From Saccoglossus kowalevskii (lineage: Eukaryota > Hemichordata > Enteropneusta > Harrimaniidae): a stretch of 27,710 nucleotides of DNA. The position numbers and the translations under genes were made by a program. The stretch spans positions 282,454 to 310,163 of the forward strand of contig NW_003123425.1 in the NCBI RefSeq assembly GCF_000003605.2, written 5' to 3'. Within the stretch, counting starts at the first letter, position 1. Each line of letters begins with the position of its first letter. This document shows, one piece after another, positions 20,047 through 27,710 of the stretch. The notes beneath the pieces are model-generated. The model was not told where the DNA came from. It saw only the letters and a list, made by a program, of their open reading frames with translations, and made no database searches.

Positions 20047-20250
20047 TTTCCTCTTGATGTAAAAGCCTCTTTGGTTGATGCCGCCGTTAGCAGCTCTCTC
20101 AGTACAGATGTTATAGACATGATCAATGACGCCAATATCACGTAGGCAGGGGCATCCTATGCTTATGTAGACATGGAGAATATTTGAAATGCCGCAATCC
20201 TGGGAACAGAAGATATTTTAACAAAATCTTTCAGCGAATGTACAATGTAG
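20047..20250 (+). pseudogene. decayed coding segment, unknown family
   Basis: Sixty-eight codons in one frame read as a normal globular sequence, FPLDVKASLVDAAVSSSLST, then DVIDMINDANIT, AGASYAYVDMENI and NAAILGTEDILTKSF, ending at a stop. Two in-frame stops interrupt it. The phase fits the end of the fragment at 19886, but the expected acceptor AG is not present (ATTTCACG at the border). This looks like a decayed last exon of a host gene that I cannot identify. Confidence 0.4.
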
Positions 20251-22194
20251 ATTGCATTTCGTTTATATATCTATGCATATCCTACTTTCTAATTACCGAC
20301 GGCATGCTAGAATGTTTTGTTAAATGGCATGTTACCAAGTGGGACTGTTGACATCTCGTGGAATTGTGACTGCTACATCACGTTCTTCTCGAGGCTAAAT
20401 ATTGCTTCCATAGTTCCAGTATAATAATGTGTATCATTTTTTTAATATGAAATATTATGGTCAATTAACTCACATGCGTTTAGTACCAGTATTTTTGCTT
20501 ATCATTAGCATGTTGTATTTCACCACAATACCATTATATTTATTTACTTCTACATTGTGACGTAATAGATGCCATACCAAAAATGCATATTACGAAGTTT
20601 TTACGTCACATACTGTTGAATTGCTTTTCATTGTACACGCTGCTTGAAGGTTGTCCAAAGTTTTCGGTTTTATATACGGTCTGATAAGTACGGATTGTGG
20701 TAAAAATAGTTTATGCATTTCAGAAAGCTTGTGTGTGTATTTTCTGAATTATTCTTCAGTTCCTTGAAAACAATCTGTTGAAATTTAGAAGAAATAAAAT
20801 TATAGCTAATTGGAGCAAATATAACGAACGAGCAAAATCATCACATTTTGTAGACAAGGTGTCAACAACAAAACTAGCATACGATGCACGCCCAATGACT
20901 TATTTGTATTCAGTGATATTTCAATACTAGTTCCACTTTCAATAATGGTTGATCGAGGAAAATCTTCGACCACATGTCGCAGCTGATTTGACAACAATGC
21001 GGCCTCTGTGTCAGTCACACCCTTAAACTAATCTGTTTTACAAATTCCGTGTTTCCAAAATATACAAACACATATATAACACAAATATTACCCTTATATT
21101 AGATTATTATTTTTAGATTAGAAATTTCTAAAACAACATTAGGTCAAATTAGGTCGCAGATCAAACAATTAAATCCATTTTCGAAATTTTTGGCTGGAAA
21201 ATCTTCACAAATTGACGAGATATTCGAAAATATATCCTTTCATAAATATGCTGTGGGTCATTTTTGAGCCAGAAAGAAAGTTTTTTACCGCACATTTCAT
21301 ACATAATTTCTATACTCTCCATTCAGTCAAACAATTTGATTTTAATTTCTTGGAGTTCTATTTTCTACTATAGATTCGAGTGCAATAAAAATATTATATG
21401 TTAATGAAAAAAAATTAACATTTTGAAAAATTAAACATCATCAGAACGTTTTCCAATTATACTTGAAAAAATCACTAATGCTGCAGACGAATCATAGGAA
21501 GAAAGATATTCAAATAAGATTCAGCTAAGCTAGATTGAACTTTTTAACACATTAAAAAAAGTCCTTTTTTTCAAAAGGCAAATTTGAGAGACCTATCCTA
21601 TATTTCCATAAACATACATAGCATAAGTTTAGATGACATTGAGGGCGCCTTGTCAAATTGAGGGCCGCCATGATTCTGTTGGATTCTGTTTCATGTTTTT
21701 GCTTTCTTTTAATCAATTTTTCACTTAATAATTATGGTAAACACTACGCTTTGTTGTTTAAGAGTTTTTCGAAAGGTTTGATGTGTTTTTTTTTTTTGAT
21801 GTTTGACCACTTTAGTGGTAATCACTTGTGTATCCTGACACCAACCGAAAAAATATGCACAGTGTTAGTTAGTGACCTCTCTTTGTAGTACACAAAGTAC
21901 TGGTAATTCATGGTATAAAAGTCTTTTCCCCTTGATAATTTCCAGTCTGGTGTAGTCACTCAGCTATTCGGATGTAAGTCATCATATATTTTAGACATTG
22001 CTTAGGTCGCTGTCCCAAATGAAATAGACTTCTACAGGGCATCAACACTTGTCTGCATTGTTTTAGTAACCTAGTGTTCTTGTTGATGGGCGATAATCCC
22101 AGGTGGTCCAATAATATGATGCGACCTGACACAGCCTGTGATTTGTCGATTAACAGCATTTTGTGTGCTCTCAAACTATAAATATATAAAAATA
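20251..22194. other. copy-B stretch with little content
   Basis: Apart from the possible exon at 20880-21021, I see no genes. A ten-base inverted repeat TGTGACGTAA / TTACGTCACA flanks about 20556-20608. A 72-codon frame on the - strand (22174-21956) has no known family and is not conserved in copy A. Confidence 0.4.
20880..21021 (-). other. possible orphan exon on the reverse strand, unknown family
   Basis: Read on the - strand, AGTTTAAG at the 5' border is followed by an open, soluble-looking segment GVTDTEAALLSNQLRHVVED, then FPRSTIIESGTSIEISLNTN and KSLG. The composition looks coding, unlike the surrounding DNA. No clear donor ends it and no family is recognised. Confidence 0.25.
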
Positions 22195-22621
22195 TATATA
22201 AAAATAAAAATTAGATTATACTTTTGACAGGGCGAACACAACAGTACGGATTTCAATACAGAACTTTACAATTTGTAAATTCTCTCACATGCTCCAGGTC
22301 GATAGTACTTTCGCTTCAATATTTAAAAATAGAACATCAGCAGCAGCAACACCTGATACAAAAGTTACACAACACACATACGCCGTGTCACACAAACCCA
22401 GATGACGCTGAAAAAACACGAACAGCTTGCCAAATTCGTACTCCTATGTTTCTTTGATAAACGCACTATTTTTATGGCCTTGGGCAGGTTTCAGTCCTCA
22501 GTGCTGTTCCATTTAGTCGTTCATCGGACCCAGTCACCAAACAGTCCATTAATTAATGACAGCAGCTTAAAGCTTCTTAGTCATACTCTCAAGTAAACAT
22601 TGGTCAATGTTTTATTTACAG
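22195..22621. repeat. duplication blocks B4 and B5 (match A 7475-7530 and 11620-11849)
   Basis: B4 shares AATAAAAATTA, TTTT(A/G)ACAGGGC(A/G)AACA and AACAGTA with A. B5 shares the lectin intron: CAGATGACGC, AAATTCGTACTCCTATGT, TCCATTAATTAATGACA and the acceptor. In A these two blocks are 4 kb apart with all NIDO exons between; in B they are about 100 bases apart, so the NIDO exons are absent from copy B. Confidence 0.75.
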
Positions 22622-22716
22622 AACCCAACTGCGTGGATGTAGGTTGTAGTCGTTATGAAATTCACACAAACATATAAAATGGTCGAAGCTAAGACCAAAT
22701 GTGACTGGAGGAAGAC
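22622..22716 (+). pseudogene. broken copy of the C-type lectin exon
   Basis: Following the same acceptor as in copy A, it reads EPNCVDVGCSRYEIHTN and then a stop. The next bases (GCTAAGACCAAATGTGA) still match the copy-A exon, with small deletions, up to GGAGGAAGAC, where the LTR element begins. About 95 of 350 exon bases remain. It is a dead duplicate. The stop and the truncation cannot be ordered in time from this sequence alone. Confidence 0.9.
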
Positions 22717-22725
22717 AGTTTGTTT

Positions 22726-23030
22726 TCATTCTCGGCCTAAGTTCTGAAAATAAATCAATTTTACACAGTCACATGATATATTACACGGAGGTGATGCTTG
22801 TGCATCACTCTCACTGCCGCTTTCATCACTCTCACCTTTCCTCAACTCATCCCTTTTTACCCGTAGCTCCATCAACATTCTTTCCTCTTTCTTTATCTCC
22901 AGTTCACGCTTCCTCAATTCTAACAACTCTGCTCGTTCACCTCTAGTACATCTCTTCCTCTCTCTAGCAAACTCAAGCAAATCCGCTACTGCTAGTCCAG
23001 TTTCTCTTTCAAAGTCTAGCCACTTTCCAT
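22726..23030 (-). pseudogene. gag-like start of the LTR fossil
   Basis: The reverse-strand frame encodes a highly charged, helical segment with LLEFARERKR, ELLELRKRELEIKKEER and MELRVKRDELRKGE, then an acidic Ser-rich stretch. Long Glu/Lys/Arg helices of this kind are common at the start of gag-like proteins of invertebrate LTR retrotransposons. It is a fragment of a broken element. Confidence 0.5.
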
Positions 23031-23291
23031 ATTGGACGCCAGATCTACCAAACCAGATCTCCTACGGCTGCGTACACAAGGAGGGCACTGTCCCTTGCTG
23101 AGTGGATAGCCGGGAGAACGGATATATATGAAATAAGATAAAATACAACCCGACAACAATATTAGTAAATGGAAAATTACATAATTATCTATTCAGCAAA
23201 GGGGGAAAGTAAGCACCGTGAGCCAACACCAATCAGTTAGGATGCACGTGCTCGAGTTTTTTTTAAGCCACTCCTGGCACGCTCGCCAAAA

Positions 23292-23742
23292 TGTCACAGA
23301 TTCAAGGATTAACCACGCACGCGGGAGCACATAATGAATGGTGATGACAATGTGCATGCAGTTAACTAAGCTATTTGTATTGTGCCTAATACGTAGTTAC
23401 GTTACCAAGTCAAGGTTGATATGCCGTCACTCCTTTCTGTTCCATTCAGCAAAGCACAGAACACTGGAACCAACAAACTTGTCCTGTGTGTACAGAGGTA
23501 TAAACGTAACGCCGGTTGTACTATTTGTCTGGTCCTGCAGCATAAGCAAGGTGACGAAGAGCCTGAAATGCCCTTACAAATTGCTGCTATGCAGTACTGA
23601 ATATGGCTCGTGGTGTATTGACTTGCTACGTCCACCACACAACTCGTATGAACTTGCATAACAAAACCACCTGCACCACACATGCACATGGTCATATATG
23701 TGCAAATACCCACACCATACGATGTACAAAGCAAATACAACA
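23292..23742 (-). repeat. candidate LTR of the fossil element
   Basis: It runs TGTCACAG...ATACAACA on the + strand, i.e. bounded by the TG...CA dinucleotides expected for LTRs, about 451 bases, and is followed by a TGG primer-site-like sequence on the internal side. Overlapping open frames on both strands inside it are non-coding shadows. A partner LTR is not in the window, so the borders are inferred. Confidence 0.5.
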
Positions 23743-23994
23743 CTAGGCTTGGTTAGGCTCGACCCAGGGTCAGGCCAATTTTATTTATAAATTTATCTTA
23801 CATTTACATAGCGGAAAACTAGACTGATTTACATACAACACAATACATTACACTCCAAGAATAGCGCTCTATAGTTCTGAGGTATGTCAAAAACAACAGT
23901 GCAGGAAAGGTTATTAGCAGTGAAATGTGATGCAGCCACAGGCCAATATTTTGTCATTTGGATCATTTGGGAAGCCAGAACAATGCGTCTACAT
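23743..23994. other. stretch between LTR fossil and hAT remnant
   Basis: Contains short frames on both strands, none with a recognised family. The + strand reading SKTTVQERLLAVKCDAATGQ looks mildly coding and could be the worn upstream part of the hAT element. Confidence 0.3.
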
Positions 23995-23999
23995 TGATG

Positions 24000-24710
24000 T
24001 CCTTGGGAAACTGTAATGATTGAAGTAAAGGAAAACACATCAGTGTCCATCAAAGCAAGAGGATACTTGGAGTGAGTGAGCTGACAAGCTTCTATTGGTG
24101 TTGTTCAGTTTGCAAATGCAAAACTGACTGAAGGGGAGTGTGACTTGGAAGTTGAAGAAACACTTCCAGAAAAAACAGAAAGAAGAAGATAATGGCTGGT
24201 GAAATGCCAAGTGTTGATGTTTTCCCAAAAGCCAACATTGCCTATCAGGCAAATGTACATAAGCAGATCCTGGACGCCGTTACTGAGAGCAGACATTTTA
24301 AAGCCATTGAGCCCTCTAAGTATCCGGCTTACCTGATCCTGGACTTATGGAGCTGACGGATCAAATTCATGCTCAAGTTTGATAACAGGGCAACTACATC
24401 AACTTTACAAAGTGGCAGCCCAGTGGCCACGACTATTACTTTTTTTAAATACACCAAGAATCGCTTTAGAAGCAGCATTCCCATGAATACCCTATTGCCT
24501 GCATGTTAATGTCTACTGAAAAAGATATTCGCGTGTCTCTTGATATTGACAGTATTATTGACAGAGAGACAGAAAACAGTGACCTTCTGACAAAACTTCT
24601 TATTATTATTTATAAAGAAGGCGTCTATAGTTACGCTAAAAACTTAACCTTGGGAATAAATTACTGTTCATATAACTATCAATACTATTATGAAACAATC
24701 GATGTTTAAA
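24000..24710 (+). mobile_element. decayed hAT DNA transposon, transposase remnant
   Basis: Pieces in three frames resemble the C-terminal part of hAT transposases of the TTF/ZMYM-like type. First comes an acidic-to-basic stretch EVEETLPEKTERRR, then MAGEMPSVD and ANIAYQANVHKQILDAVTES (24192-24353). After a stop comes FFKYTKNRFRSSIPMNTLLP, and then, one frame over from 24503, MLMSTEKDIRVSLDIDSIID. The last two resemble the hAT dimerisation tail (LRSxMxxxRLxxLxxLxxxxDIxxxIDxDxIID). Much of the catalytic core is deleted and at least two frame changes and one stop are visible, so it is inactive. I did not find terminal inverted repeats. Confidence 0.55.
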
Positions 24711-26600
24711 ATAGTACAAAGATTTTCTATGAAAAAATCGAAATATTTCTTCTGACACAATAACCAATTACACTGTAAGCTACATGCAGAACACACAACT
24801 GCTTGTCACTTCCCAAAATTTCACAAAATAAGATTTGCCCTTGCATAAATTTACCTGAGTTGTCTGCATATGTCTCCAAGGTACTTTATAACACCAACAA
24901 ATTGTAACGGTTTGTTATACAAATATACAGAACGAATTTTGGCTTGTTTCCAATATTTTGGGTAAAAGACCCATACCATTTTCTTTATTGGCAAATAACA
25001 GTGGTATAGATTTTTTTCTCTTTAAAATATAATATGGCTGTTTAAAAGACAATGTATAGATGTTCATTTTTGTTTAGAAGATACAAGTGATGCTTAGTCG
25101 TTCTTGAATATTAAGTGTTATTGAGTTGGTGAATAAACAATCATAAATAGTTCTTCTGTGTGGGTTATGTTATTTGTTAATTTTGTACACATTGGAGAAG
25201 CTAAACGCCAGCCTCTTCGAGCTTTTGTACTAATAAACAATCACATTTCGCTATAAACACTTGTTGTGCCACCTCACATGCTGGTACTGCTGATGGTGTC
25301 CGTTACAAAACTCAGGCAGCAAATCTTCACATTTACATTATGTTATATACCTTGTCTATCGAAACATAGAAAATGATGTGTTTCTGACGACAGTTTTTAA
25401 TCTTTCAATCTCCAGTTCGCCTCCTACCCGGAGAGAGAATAATAAATCTTTAATAGCTTATTTAGCAGTACGAAATCCAATTCACATTGAGCCATTGGAA
25501 GTTTCACCCTTGCATTTCGACTAAGGATCATGTAGATCCATTCCTGCCTGTGTGTGATCTATCTTTGGCCAGTACCAGTATGAATACCAGATTTCCTTTT
25601 CACTGCCTTACAAATTCCATTAGCATTGCCAGAAGTTTCTTGGGGTAACCAAATGCTGATTCAGAAGTAGGAAATTCACTGGTAGTAAATAGGTCCATAG
25701 CCGTGGCTGCATGTATCCTTTTCTTTAAGAAGGATCATTTAGGCTGAACATTCTTCTTGTCTGATCTGTCGCCACTTCACTTCATGTGAAGTTATTGAAA
25801 TTCTATCTATTGCACAACATTTCTGACTAACTACATTATAAGGAGCTGACAAGTCCATTAATTATTCTAATTTTGTATGTAAGTGGCCTCAGTAATAAGA
25901 TATTGAGCTTTTTAACTGGATCACCAGTTCCAAACGTGTTGCCTCATACTTGTCGTTAGGTCTAACCCAACCATTGTTGTTTCTTCTTGAAACGATATGA
26001 TGAAAGGTAGACGACCATGAACATATATTCAGACAACTATTGTTTATGATTAGTGGTGGTGATCTCCGTTCATTTTATGTATATACCCAATACTGTGAAA
26101 CTGGTACTTTAATGAATGGTCTGCAAACAGCGAGTTATTCGAGAACTATGTAAGATACATGGGGGTTCTGTGGAAAGTCTGTGAGAGAAACGGACATTCT
26201 TACTTTTTGAGTATAAATTGTTACATGATCTAACGTTCGAGTATTTCTAATTTACATTGATATAGCATATGAAAGATTCAATAAGGCGATCATATAGCAG
26301 ATGAATATAAATTCTCGATTGCAAACATAGTATATCGAGGCAATTCGATTTATTTATAAATCCATATGGCTGAAAAAGCAAGTGATTTGTGGTATTTTTT
26401 TGTTGGTGAAAATATAGAATAGTGTATATATCAATAATGCAACAACAAAAAATTTCAAATTCCTAGCCCTCAGAAAGTGGGCATATTATGGTAACGATTT
26501 AACTTTTAATTTAATATGGCTCCGAGTCCGATAACAAATTCTCAAAGTTACGTGTATCAGATGAAATCAATGTCAATAATCACCAAGGTTTGGCAATATG
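24711..26600. other. gene-less stretch
   Basis: No open frame of interest on either strand. The part at 25400-25780 is slightly richer in GC and reads like worn repeat or retrocopy sequence, but no family is recognisable. Confidence 0.45.
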
Positions 26601-26671
26601 CTGTTTAGCATTGTTCACAGACGGCTTAATGAAAAAAAAGCAACGAGGAACGTTTTTTTTACGCAAAATCA

Positions 26672-27131
26672 AAGATGGCGTTAAAACAACGTCAACGTTA
26701 TTACAGTTTTCTCGTAAGAGGTTTTGGCCACTACAAGCAGAATTTCAAGCCGATTGGTCACAAACACTCATGCAACACAAATGACCAAAATGTTTGCCAT
26801 TTTGATGGAAATCCAGGATAGTGGTGAAATCACGTGATTGGTCCGAACATTTTCTCTGTTGTCTGAAGTAGTTAAGAATAGAAATGCAACATGGCTAATT
26901 TTAAATTGACTAGCTAACTGTGGCATCGGTACTTACTACTACTTCCTGTTTAAAAGAAATCTAAGATGGCGTTCAAACCACATGTCCAGTCACAAAGAGC
27001 TTTGTAAACAGTAATGTCCTTTATAAATATACGCTAAATACAAAATTTTATATCAATGTGTTACGTGGTTCTGAAGATTCTCAAGCGTGCTGTTTTTCAC
27101 TCTTTTACAATGTGAAAAGAAACGTCACGTG
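26672..27131. promoter_or_regulatory. cluster of promoter-like motifs
   Basis: AAGATGGCG (the core of the YY1 motif) occurs at 26672-26680 and 26963-26971. E-boxes CACGTG are at 26831-26836 and 27126-27131, and reverse CCAAT (ATTGG) at 26753-26757 and 26837-26841. Such a concentration is unusual in this AT-rich window. No gene start is visible next to it, so it could also be an old repeat containing these words. Confidence 0.25.
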
Positions 27132-27229
27132 GCCGATTGAGTGGCCAGTATACCAGTAATTCAACTACTGTAATCAGAATACCAAGACTCTCAGAGGGGT
27201 TTAAAATGAACTCTTCATTCTAAAATTAA

Positions 27230-27710
27230 GTTCATTCCTAGACTGAAGAATCCATTGCAGAAAAATATAAAGACAAGACATAATAAAATAAGGACTACAA
27301 GCTTTGCTTTTAACCTTTTTTTTATATTTAAGATATTTTTTTTATTGAGTCATTCAAAGTCTCTTAAAAGATACATTTCAGTTTCACATAAATCTCATAT
27401 GAAATACCTTTACAAAGTCAATACAGTCAGAAATTTACCCCATTTCTTAATATGTGCATTTAATTTCCCTTTTTTGTTGGCAATAACATATTCAGTGTTC
27501 TGAATATTTTGAACAAATGGTTTAAGATGTTTGAAACGTGGAATTTTTCCTTTACATTTGCAGATATAAATAAAACGCTTAATTACCAATAACAAAAAAA
27601 TAAGCAACAATGACTCATGTGGGTCTCCCAGCAGAATTGTTTCATCAGATAAAGTATTTCTCAATCCAATATGTTTCCCCATCGCTCAGAAAATGCCTTC
27701 CAAAACAACT
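27230..27710 (-). mobile_element. 3' end of a LINE, reverse strand, runs off the right edge
   Basis: On the - strand, near the right edge, LFWKAFSERWGN is followed in another frame (27682-27410) by LRNTLSDETILLGD, then VIKRFIYICKCKGKIPRF and NKKGKLNAHIKKWGKF. The FW..F..W, LSD..ILLG, and KxFIYxCKxKxxIP...KxxxxxKKW pattern is the usual C-terminal end of L1/Tx1-like non-LTR retrotransposons. At least one frameshift is present, and the 3' UTR is A-rich with AATAAAAAAAAT near 27335 on the complementary strand. Most of the element lies outside the window. Confidence 0.75.

Larger units (their letters stand above)
22717..23742 (-). mobile_element. LTR retrotransposon fossil, 5' part only (Gypsy-like)
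   Basis: A broken LTR retrotransposon in reverse orientation. Parts, in its own 5'-3' order, are an LTR (23742-23292), a primer-binding-site-like TGGCGAGCGTGCC just inside it, a leader, and the start of a gag-like region (about 23030-22726). Neither pol nor a second LTR is in the window. It borders the truncated lectin exon of copy B. The Gypsy-like assignment rests on the leader and the charged coiled-coil gag start and is tentative. It is younger than the A/B duplication. Confidence 0.6.

Noticed and set aside
21956-22174. 72-codon - strand frame that looks mildly coding
   Set aside because: No family, no splice sites, absent from copy A.
23338-23743. Open frames on both strands of about 107-113 codons
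   Set aside because: Both lie within the candidate LTR, which is non-coding.
24040-24296. - strand frames of 63-70 codons
   Set aside because: Antisense to the hAT remnant, whose + strand reading is the recognisable one.
26590-26784. 64-codon open frame
   Set aside because: No recognised domain; Lys/Phe-rich composition expected of A- and T-runs.
1-27710. tRNA, rRNA, CRISPR arrays, bacterial operons or defence systems
   Set aside because: No tRNA A/B-box pair, direct-repeat array or dense gene clusters seen; the window is eukaryotic.

Overview
The window looks like AT-rich nuclear DNA of a marine invertebrate, most likely a mollusc or another lophotrochozoan. This is an inference from base composition, sparse short exons with GT-AG introns, several invertebrate-type non-LTR retrotransposon tails, and a secreted NIDO plus C-type lectin gene. 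The species cannot be named from the sequence. There is no operon structure, tRNA, rRNA or CRISPR array that I can see.

The best-supported gene is a split gene on the + strand, 9079-12795. Its exon phases agree at every junction that can be checked. It encodes an N-terminal acidic/Tyr-rich module, a NIDO (nidogen extracellular) domain over four exons, and a C-type lectin domain (CTLD), then a short terminal exon and poly(A) signals. A 322-base run of N (12288-12609) lies where the last CTLD exon(s) should be. One NIDO exon has an abnormal donor site (TT instead of GT).

The whole neighbourhood is an old direct duplication. Copy A is about 860-12200 and copy B about 15660-22716. Homologous non-coding blocks occur in the same order in both: A 860-1590/B 15665-16200, A 2450-2640/B 16210-16420, A 5310-7130/B 16840-18270, A 7140-7380/B 19105-19330, A 7475-7530/B 22195-22265, A 11620-11960/B 22360-22716. 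Copy A was later hit by a LINE (about 1600-2395). Copy B was hit by an RTE/Nimb-like LINE (18273-19103), lacks the NIDO exons, and keeps only a broken first part of the lectin exon, which ends where an LTR-retrotransposon fossil (22717-23742) begins.

The right part holds a decayed hAT transposase remnant (about 24000-24710), a gene-poor stretch with a small cluster of promoter-like motifs (26672-27131), and the 3' end of another LINE on the - strand running off the right edge (27250-27710). Two coding-like remnants of unknown family (19819-20250 on +, and 20880-21021 on -) lie inside copy B. Long stretches (2641-5300, 7400-9078, 12920-15650, 24710-26600) show nothing I can support.
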